This document shows positions 16,734 through 26,500 of a stretch of 64,000 nucleotides of DNA, piece by piece (position 1 is the first letter of the stretch; the number at the start of each line of letters is the position of its first letter). The stretch comes from Solimonas variicoloris DSM 15731 (GTDB lineage Bacteria; Pseudomonadota; Gammaproteobacteria; Nevskiales; Nevskiaceae), in contig NZ_KB907928.1 of the NCBI RefSeq assembly GCF_000382285.1, forward strand, positions 124,001-188,000. Direction: 5' to 3'. The translations under genes were made by a program, and so were the position numbers. The notes beneath the pieces were generated by a model. It had not been told where the DNA came from, made no database searches, and saw only the letters and a list, made by a program, of their open reading frames with translations.

Positions 16734-18175
16734 TTACCCGCCGCACCCTGCTCAAGTCCACGCCCGCGCTGCTGCTGCCGCCGCTGTTCGGCGCGCTGCC
16801 CGGCTGCGGCGGCAGCGACGGCGACGCCGCCGGTGCCGGCTGCGCGACGCCGGTCTCGACCGCGGGGACGCAGCCGCCGCGCGGCCTGCACGCGAGCTGG
16901 ACCGGCGATCCGCGCACGACGCGGACGCTGACCTGGTTCACCGACGGCAGCAGCGATCCGGGCAGCGTCATCGAGTACGGCCCGGTCGAGGCCGGCATGA
17001 GCGACTGCGAGATCGCCAGCGCGGCGTTTCCGTCGCGCGCCGAAGGCCGCGCACAGGCGACCTACGGCGTCGACGCGCTGACGCACACGGCCACGGCGAG
17101 CGGCCTCGATCCGGCCAGGGCGCTGCGCTACCGCGTCGGTTCCGAAGCCGGCGGCTGGTCGGCGGTGCACGTGCTGCCGGCAGCGCCGGCCGAGGGCTTC
17201 CGCTTCTGCCACTTCGGCGATCACGCGATGTCCGATGCCAGCCGCGCGGTGGTCGCGCGCGTGCAGCAGCGCGCGCCGGACTTCACGATCATCGCCGGCG
17301 ATCTGTCGTACGCCAACGGCGAGCAGCCGGTCTGGGATCAGTACTTCGACATGCTCGAGCCGCTCGCCGCGCGCGTGCCGCTGATGACCTGCCCGGGCAA
17401 TCACGAGGCCAAGGACGGCGGCGGCGACGGTTATCGCACGCGCATGACGCAGCCCGGCCAGAACACCTACTACAGCTTCGACTACGGCAACGTGCACTTC
17501 TGCTTCAGCACCGGCGGTTCGCTGGTCGGCGATCTCGCCGATGCGGGGGCGCTGCTCGCCGAGCTGGCGTGGCTGGAGTCGGATCTCGCCGACGCCGCGC
17601 GCCGTCGCGCCGCCGGCGCGATCGACTTCATCGTCTTCGTGCAGCACTACACGATCTGGACCAGCTGCGAAGGCCGCGATCCGGCCAACTTCACGCTGGT
17701 CGCGCTCGAGGAGAACATCCTGCTGCGGCACGGCGTCGACCTGCTCGCGGTCGGCCACGACCATATCTACGAGCGCTCGCAACCGATGGGCTACGGCCGT
17801 CCGCGCGACGGCGGCTACGTGCAGGTCACGCAGGGCGGCGGTGGGCAGTCGCTGTACGAACTGGTCGTCAATCGCTCGGACTGGTCGGCGATCGCCCTGC
17901 TGCGGCACGGCTTCACCGAATTCGTCGTCGACGGCACGACCATTCGCGGTACGACCTACGGCGTCGAGAACGACGCGCTCGAAGTGCTGCCCGACGGCGC
18001 CGAGCTGCCGGTGCTCGACACCTTCGAGATCCCGGCGCGCAGCACCGCGGCGCGCGCCGCATTCGTCGCCGCCGCCGCCAAATCGCGCGCCGACGCGGAC
18101 TTCGACCACGAGGCGATGGTCCGCCACACGATCGAGCGCAATCGCCGGCACGATCTCGCCGAAGCCGGCGCCTGA
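16730..18175 (+). CDS. purple acid phosphatase-like metallophosphoesterase, Tat lipoprotein
   Basis: A 481-residue exported metallophosphoesterase. The N-terminus carries a twin-arginine motif (TRRTLLK, residues 3-9) and a lipobox LPGC (Cys26), which predicts folded export by Tat and lipid anchoring. A fibronectin-like domain (about 48-150) precedes the phosphoesterase fold: FGD (D164), GDLSY (D191, Y194), GNHE (224-226), FVQHY and GHDH. These are the dimetal ligands of purple acid phosphatases, and Tyr194 matches the metal-ligand Tyr of that group. The GTG start overlaps the GH31 stop (GTGA), so joint action on a phosphorylated or glycosylated substrate is a reasonable but untested inference. 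Confidence 0.85.
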   Translation: MITRRTLLKSTPALLLPPLFGALPGCGGSDGDAAGAGCATPVSTAGTQPPRGLHASWTGDPRTTRTLTWFTDGSSDPGSVIEYGPVEAGMSDCEIASAAFPSRAEGRAQATYGVDALTHTATASGLDPARALRYRVGSEAGGWSAVHVLPAAPAEGFRFCHFGDHAMSDASRAVVARVQQRAPDFTIIAGDLSYANGEQPVWDQYFDMLEPLAARVPLMTCPGNHEAKDGGGDGYRTRMTQPGQNTYYSFDYGNVHFCFSTGGSLVGDLADAGALLAELAWLESDLADAARRRAAGAIDFIVFVQHYTIWTSCEGRDPANFTLVALEENILLRHGVDLLAVGHDHIYERSQPMGYGRPRDGGYVQVTQGGGGQSLYELVVNRSDWSAIALLRHGFTEFVVDGTTIRGTTYGVENDALEVLPDGAELPVLDTFEIPARSTAARAAFVAAAAKSRADADFDHEAMVRHTIERNRRHDLAEAGA

Positions 18176-18186
18176 TGTTCCGCGAG

Positions 18187-18211
18187 GAGCGCCGAAGAAG
18201 CTTCGGCGCTC
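18187..18211 (+). terminator. perfect 11-bp hairpin after the GH31-phosphatase operon
   Basis: GAGCGCCGAAG at 18187-18197 pairs perfectly with CTTCGGCGCTC at 18201-18211 around a 3-base AAG loop, starting 12 bp after the stop codon at 18175. No U-tract follows, so it is either a weak intrinsic terminator or a 3' stabilising hairpin. Confidence 0.6.
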
Positions 18212-18419
18212 CCGACGGCAGCGGTGCATGGACACACCTGCCGTCCGAAGAAGGAGGCGCGTGCGAGCAATGGGCCGAACAAGGTTCGGTGCGTACTCCT
18301 GACTTCCACCCAGGCGACGGCAATCCAAGGGTTTTCACCGCAGGCGCTTCGCGGCGCCGGGCATATACTCGTCCGAAAAAAGCGGTGTCTATCATCCCCT
18401 CGGCCGTGCAGGAGCGCGC

Positions 18420-21400
18420 ATGAGATCGGAAGCCGTCGAAGAACAGGCGATGCTGCTGGAACGCCTGCAGGTCCTGGCCCGCGAGCGCGCGCCAGCCAAT
18501 GTCCGCACCGCCTTCGTGCCCTTCATCAAGGCCTACTACGAGATGGCCTCGCAGGACACGCTGCGCATGCGCTCGGCCGATGAACTGGTCGACACTGCGC
18601 TGCGCCACTTCCTGTTCGCGCAGCGGCGCGCGCCGGGCGAGGCACTGGTGCGGGTGCTGCCGCCGGCCGATGTCGCGTCGCGCGACAGCCGCGGTCTGGC
18701 GCGGCTGGAGACCGTGGTCGACGACATGCCGTTCCTGGTCGATTCGCTGAGCATGGCGATCCGCGACACCGGCGCACCGATCGACTGGCTGGTCCATCCG
18801 ATCGTGCATGTCGCCCGCGACCGAGAGCAGCGCTGGGACGAACTGGCCGCCGACGGCGAAGCCGAATCGATGATCCACATCGAGTTTGAGGCCTTCGCCA
18901 ATGCCGCGAACTACACCGCGCTGGAGGCGACGGTCGGCGGCGTGCTCGACGACATCCGCTGCGTGGTCGACGACTTCTCGGCGATGCGCACGCGCGCCGT
19001 CGAGCTGGCCGAGCATTACGAAGCCTTGCGCGCGGACGCGACCAGCGACGACGGTCACGAGGCCGGCGAATTCCTGCGCTGGCTCGAGGACGGCCATTTC
19101 ACTTTCCTCGGCTACATCGAGACCGACGTCGTCGCCGGCGACGACGGCCGGCCGCGCTTCGCGACGCGGCCCGAGGCGGCGCTCGGCCTGGCCCGCGCCG
19201 GGCGTCGCTACGCCGACGCCGACGCGCTGATCGCGCCGCGCGAGGAACTCGACAAGTACAGCGAATCCTCGCGGCTGGTGGTCATCACCAAGGGCAACTT
19301 CCGTTCGCACATTCACCACGCCGAGTTCGTCGACGTGGTCTCGGTCAAGCGCGTGCGCGCCGACGGCAGCATCGGCGGCACCTCGCGCTTCATCGGCCTG
19401 TTCTCGGCCGATGCCTACATCGACCGGCCGCGCAACATCCCGCTGATGCGACGCAAGGCCGAGCACGTGATGCAGCGCTCGCGGCTGCCGGAGCTGTCGC
19501 ATTCGGGCAAGTACCTGCGCGAGATCCTCTATCAGCTGCCGCGCGACGAGCTGTTCCAGTCGAACGAGGACGAGCTCTACGAGATCTGCATGGGCGTGCG
19601 CGCGCTGCGCGAGCGCGCCCAGCTCAAGCTGTTCATGCGCCGCGACCGCTACGGCCGCTTCTTCTCGTGCCTGGTGTTCCTGCCGCGCGAGCGCTACTCG
19701 CGCGAGCTGCGCGACCGCATCGGCAACGAGCTGATGGCGGCTTGCGGTGGCACCGGCATGGACCGCAACACTGAGTTCCTGCGTCACGGCATGGCGCGCA
19801 TTCATTACATCGTGCGCACGCCGCCCGGCACGACGCTGACCTCGACGCCGGCGCAGATCGAGCATCGCCTGCTGGCGGCGACGCGCTCCTGGCGCGAGCA
19901 GCTGCGCGATGCCTGCGCGCGCGGCAAGCTGAGCGATAACGTGCATCTGAACCGCTTCCTCGACGCGTTCCCGCTCTCCTACCAGGAGACCGCGAGCGCC
20001 GAGGAGGCGGCGATCGACCTGCGCTACCTGCTGCAGCTGACGGCGGCGACGAGCGTGCTGCCGCGCCTGATCGTCGAATCGGGCGACGAGACGCCGCCGC
20101 GGGTGACGGCGCTCAAGCTCTATTGCCGGGGGCAGCCGCTGCCGCTGTCGGACGTGCTGCCGACGCTCGAGAATTTCGGGCTGCGCGTGCTCTCGCAGGA
20201 CCCGCACGAGATCCGGTCGAAGGATGGCCCCGTGCTCTGGGTGCAGCAGTTCCAGATCGCGCTGGCCGGCGCCGGCCCGCTGCCGGCCGAGCAGCAGCGC
20301 GCGTACTTCGAGCACGCGTTCCTGCAGACCTGGCAGAACCAGACCGAGAACGACGGACTCAATCGCCTGGTGCTGCTCGCCGGCCTCGACGCGCGCCAGG
20401 TCGTCTGCCTGCGCGCCCTGACCAAGTACCTGATCCAGACCGGCCTGCCGTACAGCCAGGACTATCAGGAGCGGCTGCTCGCCGAGTACGCGCCGGTCGC
20501 ACGTCTGCTGGTGCGGCTGTTCGAGACCCGCTTCGATCCGGCGCTCGCCGACGACCGCCGTCGCGACGAGGAGATCAAGCTCGCGCAGGCGCTCGACGAC
20601 GCACTCGACAAGGTGGCGACGCTCGACGGCGACCGCGTGCTGCGCGCCTATACCGCGGTGGTGCGCGCGTCGCTGCGCACCAACTACTTCCAGAAGGCCG
20701 CCGACGGAAGCGCCAAGCGCTACGTGTCGATCAAGCTCGATCCGCGCAAGGTTCCGGAACTGCCGGCGCCGCTGCCGATGTTCGAGATCTTCGTCTACGC
20801 GCCGGAAGTCGAGGGTATCCATCTGCGCGGCGGACGCGTCGCGCGCGGCGGTCTGCGCTGGTCCGACCGCCGCCAGGATTTCCGCACCGAGGTGCTGGGC
20901 CTGATGAAGGCGCAGATGGTCAAGAACGCGATCATCGTGCCGGTCGGTGCCAAGGGCGGCTTCGTCGTCAAGCAGGGCGATCCGGCCCAGCGCGAGGTGT
21001 GGGCGCAGCAGGGTGTCGAGTGCTACAAGACCTTCCTGCGCGGCCTGCTCGACATCACCGACAACCGCGTCGGCGATGCGATCGTGCCGCCGCCGGACGT
21101 GGTCCGCCACGACAGCGACGATCCGTATCTGGTCGTCGCCGCCGACAAGGGCACGGCCACGTTCTCCGACATCGCCAACGGCCTCGCCGCCGAGTACGGC
21201 TTCTGGCTCGGCGACGCCTTCGCCTCCGGCGGCAGCGCCGGCTACGACCACAAGAAGATGGGCATCACCGCGCGCGGCGCCTGGGAGAGCGTCAAGCGCC
21301 ATTTCCGCGAGCTGGCGTGGACCGACGCGAGCGGCGCGCAGCGCGCCGGGCGCGACATCCAGCGCGAGCCGTTCACCGCCGTCGGCATCGGCGACATGAG

Positions 21401-23285
21401 CGGCGACGTGTTCGGCAACGGCATGCTGCTGTCGCCGCAGACCCGCCTGATCGCCGCGTTCGATCATCGCCATATCTTCATCGACCCTGAGCCCGACGCC
21501 GAGCTCGGCTTCGCCGAACGCGAGCGCCTGTTCGCGCTGCCGCGCTCGTCCTGGGACGACTACGACCGCGCGCGGATTTCGGCCGGCGGCGGGGTCTGGC
21601 CGCGCAGCGCCAAGCTGATCCGGCTGTCGGATGCCGCGCAGCGCGCGCTCGGCCTGACGCAGGGCAGCGTCACGCCGCAGGAGCTGATGCGCGCGATCCT
21701 GCTGGCGCCGGTCGACCTGCTGTGGAACGGCGGCATCGGCACCTACGTGAAGAGCCATCTGCAGTCGCATCAGGAATGCGGCGACCGCGCCAACGACGCG
21801 ATCCGCGTCAACGGCCGCGAGCTGCGCTGCAAGGTGGTCGGCGAGGGCGGCAACCTCGGCTTCACGCAGCTCGGCCGCATCGAGTACGCGCTGCAGGGTT
21901 GCGGTGGCGCCGGCGGCCGCATCAATACCGATTTCATCGACAACGCGGGCGGCGTGCACACCTCGGATCGCGAGGTGAACATCAAGATTCCGCTCAACGG
22001 CCTGATGTACGAGGGCAAGCTGACGCGCGCGGTGCGCGATCCGCTGCTCGCCGGCATGACCGGCGAGATCGCCGCGGCGGTGCTGCGCGACAACTACGTG
22101 CAGAGCCTGGCGATCAGCCTGATCGAGCGCGGTGCCGCCGGGCAGCTCGGCGAGCACAACGAGGTGATGCGCACCCTCGAGCGCGACGGCCGCCTCAATC
22201 GCGCCGTCGAGTTCCTGCCGGACGAGGAGGGCCTGAAGGAGCGCCGCGCGCGCAGCAAGGGCCTGACGCGGCCGGAGCTCGCCGTGCTGCTGTCGTACAG
22301 CAAGATTTCGCTGTACGACTCGCTGCTGCAGTCGGGCGTGCCGGACGAACCGTTCTTCGATCGCGACCTGCTCGATTACTTCCCGCGTGCGCTGGTCGCG
22401 CAGTACCGCGAGCCGCTGCTCGGCCATCGCCTGCGGCGCGAGATCATCGCCACCGTGCTCGCCAACGCGGTCATCAACCGCATGGGTTTTTCGTTCGCAC
22501 ACCGCTTCGCCGAGGATCACGGCGTGCCGCGCGCCGAGGTGGTCAAGGCCTATGCGGTCGCGCACGAGATCTTCGACGGCGACCGCTACTGGCTGCCGAT
22601 CCAGGAACTCGACGGCCGCATCCCGGCCGCGCAGCAGCTGCGCCTGTTCGGCCGCGCGATCGGGCTGATGAAGCACGCCACGACCTGGCTGCTCAGCTAT
22701 CGCTGGACCGCCAGGCCGGTGCACGAGGCCGTCGAGCGCTTCCGCGAGGGCGTCGGCAGTCTGGCAGCGATGTGTCCCGACCTGCTGCCGCCCAGCTATC
22801 GCGCCGACTGGGACAAGGCCGTGGCCACCATGCTGGCCGACGGCGTGCCGGTCGGGCTCGCCCACCAGCTCGCCAACACCATGGTGCTCGGCAGTGCGCT
22901 CGACATCATCGAGCTGGCGCGCGACACCGGGGTGCCGCTCGGCGAGGCGGCGCGTGCCTACTTCCTCGTCGGCGACCGCCTCGGCATGCTGTGGCTGCTG
23001 TCGACGATCATCGCCTTCCCGACCCAGAGCAAGTGGCAGGCGCTGGCGCGCTCCAACCTGCGCGAGGACAGCTATCGCCTGCACCGCAAGATCGCCGGCC
23101 GCGTCCTGCAATGTCCCGGCGCAGATGCCGAAGCGCGCTTCGCGGCATGGGCGCAGGCGCAGCAGGCGAAACTGCAGTTCGCGACCCAGCGGCTGCAGGA
23201 GCTGCAGGCCGGCGGCATGGCGGACTTCATGACGCTCGCGGTCGCGGTGCGGGAGCTGCGCAAAGTCGGCGCGGGGCCGGACTGA
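18420..23285 (+). CDS. gdhB: NAD-specific glutamate dehydrogenase, 180-kDa class
   Basis: A 1621-residue enzyme, the size of the large NAD-glutamate dehydrogenases of Pseudomonas and Streptomyces, which oxidatively deaminate glutamate to 2-oxoglutarate in amino-acid catabolism. The N-terminal half holds the regulatory segments of this class (VDDMPFLVDSLSMAI, HFTFLGY). The catalytic region carries VPVGAKGGFVVK (about 842-853), DKGTATFSDIAN and the nucleotide-binding segment GEGGNLGFTQLGRIEYA, followed by INTDFIDNAGGVHTSD. It is monocistronic, 244 bp from the previous gene. A TATACT hexamer lies at 18364-18369 but has no good -35 partner. ATG 18420 follows GGAGCGCGC. Confidence 0.95.
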   Translation: MRSEAVEEQAMLLERLQVLARERAPANVRTAFVPFIKAYYEMASQDTLRMRSADELVDTALRHFLFAQRRAPGEALVRVLPPADVASRDSRGLARLETVVDDMPFLVDSLSMAIRDTGAPIDWLVHPIVHVARDREQRWDELAADGEAESMIHIEFEAFANAANYTALEATVGGVLDDIRCVVDDFSAMRTRAVELAEHYEALRADATSDDGHEAGEFLRWLEDGHFTFLGYIETDVVAGDDGRPRFATRPEAALGLARAGRRYADADALIAPREELDKYSESSRLVVITKGNFRSHIHHAEFVDVVSVKRVRADGSIGGTSRFIGLFSADAYIDRPRNIPLMRRKAEHVMQRSRLPELSHSGKYLREILYQLPRDELFQSNEDELYEICMGVRALRERAQLKLFMRRDRYGRFFSCLVFLPRERYSRELRDRIGNELMAACGGTGMDRNTEFLRHGMARIHYIVRTPPGTTLTSTPAQIEHRLLAATRSWREQLRDACARGKLSDNVHLNRFLDAFPLSYQETASAEEAAIDLRYLLQLTAATSVLPRLIVESGDETPPRVTALKLYCRGQPLPLSDVLPTLENFGLRVLSQDPHEIRSKDGPVLWVQQFQIALAGAGPLPAEQQRAYFEHAFLQTWQNQTENDGLNRLVLLAGLDARQVVCLRALTKYLIQTGLPYSQDYQERLLAEYAPVARLLVRLFETRFDPALADDRRRDEEIKLAQALDDALDKVATLDGDRVLRAYTAVVRASLRTNYFQKAADGSAKRYVSIKLDPRKVPELPAPLPMFEIFVYAPEVEGIHLRGGRVARGGLRWSDRRQDFRTEVLGLMKAQMVKNAIIVPVGAKGGFVVKQGDPAQREVWAQQGVECYKTFLRGLLDITDNRVGDAIVPPPDVVRHDSDDPYLVVAADKGTATFSDIANGLAAEYGFWLGDAFASGGSAGYDHKKMGITARGAWESVKRHFRELAWTDASGAQRAGRDIQREPFTAVGIGDMSGDVFGNGMLLSPQTRLIAAFDHRHIFIDPEPDAELGFAERERLFALPRSSWDDYDRARISAGGGVWPRSAKLIRLSDAAQRALGLTQGSVTPQELMRAILLAPVDLLWNGGIGTYVKSHLQSHQECGDRANDAIRVNGRELRCKVVGEGGNLGFTQLGRIEYALQGCGGAGGRINTDFIDNAGGVHTSDREVNIKIPLNGLMYEGKLTRAVRDPLLAGMTGEIAAAVLRDNYVQSLAISLIERGAAGQLGEHNEVMRTLERDGRLNRAVEFLPDEEGLKERRARSKGLTRPELAVLLSYSKISLYDSLLQSGVPDEPFFDRDLLDYFPRALVAQYREPLLGHRLRREIIATVLANAVINRMGFSFAHRFAEDHGVPRAEVVKAYAVAHEIFDGDRYWLPIQELDGRIPAAQQLRLFGRAIGLMKHATTWLLSYRWTARPVHEAVERFREGVGSLAAMCPDLLPPSYRADWDKAVATMLADGVPVGLAHQLANTMVLGSALDIIELARDTGVPLGEAARAYFLVGDRLGMLWLLSTIIAFPTQSKWQALARSNLREDSYRLHRKIAGRVLQCPGADAEARFAAWAQAQQAKLQFATQRLQELQAGGMADFMTLAVAVRELRKVGAGPD

Positions 23286-23548
23286 TCGCGCCCCGCGGCG
23301 CCGCGGCGGCGGGCTGCGGAGCGTTCGGGCGAGGGCAAATCGGCAGGTGTGCGGCCGCGCACATCCCCGGATTTCATGATGTTGTAGCGCAACAAACATG
23401 AAGACCGGAGCACCGTCAAGGCTCTGAGGGGTTTCCCGGGGTTGTTCGTGAACGGGGCATGAACGCATTCTCGAACTTACGCCGCGCTGTGAGGAATCTG
23501 TTGGGGAGTTTCGCGGCGACGCTTCGTCAACCAAATGGGAGTTTCGCG

Positions 23549-26500
23549 ATGAAAATGACCGCGATCGCCGCTGCCGCCTGCGCGCTGGTAGCGACGTCTG
23601 GTTACGCTGCCACGGCCAGCAAACAGACGGTACTGCCGCAATACGATGCCTTTTCCGACAAGCTCGGCACTGCCGCGACCGCGAAGTCGATGGCGGGACA
23701 GGCCAAGCTTTCCCGCCAGGCGGTAGCGAAGGCCAAGAAGGCCAACGTCGGTCCGCGCGGCCTCCAGTCGCACTACGACGCCAAGCTCGGCGCGCACACG
23801 TTCCTGTGGCTTGCCAACGGCAAGCAGGTTGCCGAGAAAGCATCGGTCTCTCCCCTCAAGCGCTCGGTGCTGGCCGAGTCAGTGGCACGCTCGGCTGTCG
23901 AAGCCAACGCTTCCGTGCTCGGCATCGGTCGTTCAGCGATCCGCAACGCCAAGCTTGCCGACCTGCAGGACGATGGCAAGGGTCTGGTGATTGCGAAGTT
24001 CCAGCAGCGCGTCAGCGGCCGCGATGTCTTCAACCGCCACGTTGCGGTGCTCATGGATCGCCAGCTGACGCCGAAGTCGGTCTCCGGCTACTTTGCGCAG
24101 GACAAGTTCCAGCTCGAGGAAGCCAAGAGCGCCAATTTCAGCCGCAGCGCCGCCGAGGCCATTTCCATCGCCTTCCGGCAGATGGGCGGAAGCGTCTCCC
24201 CGGGGGCCTTGCAGGTCGCCGGTGCGGCGGGCGATTACAGCGTCTACATGATTCCGTCGACCGACGGTTACGTGATGCGCTCTGCGCCGCGCGTCAAGGA
24301 AGTTTTCTATCCGACCCAGGATCGCCTGGTTCCGGCCTACTATGTCGAGCTGTCCGGCAAGCAGTTCGATGGCGGCGCCATCGACCAGTACGGCTTCGTT
24401 GTCGCAGCTGACTCGGGCGAGGTGCTGTTCCGCAACAATCAGGTCGCCTACGACGCCGCGTTCACCTACAAGGTGTACGCGGATGCGAATGGCATCCAGC
24501 AGCCCTTCGACGGTCCGCTCGGCAACGATAAGCAGCCGGTGACGGCGGGCCCGAACGGGCCGTTCTCGCGCGCCGCGGCGACGCAGAACAGCGTCACGCT
24601 GGTCAACGGGCCGATCGTCCCGACGACCCTGGTGCGTCCATGGCTGCCCACGGGCGCGAGCGTGACGACCGGCAACAACGTCAACGCCTACCTCGACCTC
24701 AACGATTACCTGCTGCCCAGCGGCGCGCACGGCGCGGACGGCTTCGACGAAGGCAGCAGCGATGTTCGCGGCGAAGCCAGCGCGGCGAACACGTTCGCCT
24801 ATACCTACACGCCGGATGCGGATCCGACCACGCCGACGCAACGCCAGGCGGCCGTCGCCAATCTGTTCTACATGAACAACTGGCTGCACGACTGGTGGTA
24901 CCACAACGGCTTCGACGAGACCGCCGGTAACGCGCAGGACGACAACTTCGGCATCGGCGGCATCGGCGGCGATGCGATCGAAGCGCAAGGCCAGGATGGC
25001 ACCGGCACGGACAACGCCAACATGTCGACGCCTGCCGACGGCGGCCGGCCGCGCATGCAGATGTACCTGTTTACCGGGCCGATTGCGGGCCATGTGACGG
25101 TCAACTCGCCGGCCAGCATCGCCGGCGAAAAGGAATTCGGCGTCGCCGCGATGGGGCCGGCCAATTTCGATCTGACCAAGGATGTCGCGATCTATTCGGA
25201 CGGCACGGCGAGCCCGAACCTCGCCTGCAATCCGGCGACCAACGCCGCCGCCCTGGCGGGCAAGATCGCGCTGGTCACGCGCGGCACCTGCAACTTCACG
25301 GTCAAGGTGAAGAACGCGCAGGATGCCGGCGCCGCCGCGGTGCTGATCGCGAACAATGCTGCCGGCGTTCTGTCGTCGTTCGGTGGCGTCGATGCGTCGA
25401 TCACGATTCCGTCGATGATGGTGTCGAACACCGACGGCGCCGGCATCAGCGGTGCGATCACGGGCAGCGAGACCGTCAACGTGCGCTTGCAGCGCAACGA
25501 AACGCCGATGCGCGACGGCACGATGGACAACGGCATCATCGCGCACGAGTGGTTCCATTACGTCAGCAACCGCCTGATCGGTGATGCGAGCGGTCTGTAC
25601 AACCAGCAGGGCCGCGGCATGGGCGAGGGCTGGTCGGACTTCGCGACGCTGATGCTGGTCGTCCGCGAGGAAGACCGCATGGTGCCGGGCAACGACCAGT
25701 GGCAGGGCGTTTACTCGACCGGCACCTATGTCGACGACAATCAGTACTTCGGCATCCGTCGCGCGCCCTACAGCACGGACTCGACCAAGAATCCGCTGAC
25801 CTTCAAGCACATCGAAGCGGGCGTGCACCTGCCGCCGGGCACCTATGCGCCGGGCACCGACCTGACCGGTTCGGTGATGTACTCCGACGGCTCGGTCGGC
25901 AATGCGGAAGTCCACAACGCAGGCGAAATCTGGGCGAATACGCTTTGGGAGCTGTATGCGGCGCTGTTGAAGGACAGCCGCTACACGTTCGCCGAGGCGC
26001 AGGACCGGATGAAGAGCTACGTCATCGCGGCGCTGAAGATCACCCCGGTCGCGCCGACGATGCTGGAAGCCCGCGACGCCTTGCTGGCGGTGGCGTCGGC
26101 GACCGACGATCAGGATTTCGACCTGTTCGCCAAGGCGTTCGCAAAGCACGGCATGGGCTACGGCGCCGTCGCTCCGGATCGCTATGACGATCTCAACTCC
26201 GGCGTCGTCGAGAGCTTCGAGCCGTATGGTGCGTCGTTCATCTTCGACAGCGCCGCGGTCGATGCATCGTATAACAGCGATGCCGAGGGCTATTGCGATA
26301 CCGACAACGTGCTGGATGTCGGCGAGACCGTCGAACTCAAGCTGACGATCCGCAGCACGGGTTCCGAAATGATGACCACGCCGATCACCGGCAAGCTCGT
26401 TGCGCCGGAAGGCGTCACGCTGCCGGATGGCGATGAAGTGACGTTCACGTCGCTGGGCCTCTTCGATCAGACGGCGACGGCCTCGGTGCTGGTCAAGCTC

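Noticed and set aside
18364-18369. TATACT upstream of glutamate dehydrogenase as a promoter
   Set aside because: No acceptable -35 hexamer lies 16-18 bp upstream, so it is not listed as a promoter.
17913-23843. Minus-strand open frame of almost 2000 codons
   Set aside because: It lies antisense to glutamate dehydrogenase, whose motifs and family length are unambiguous. Shadow frames of this kind are expected at such GC content.
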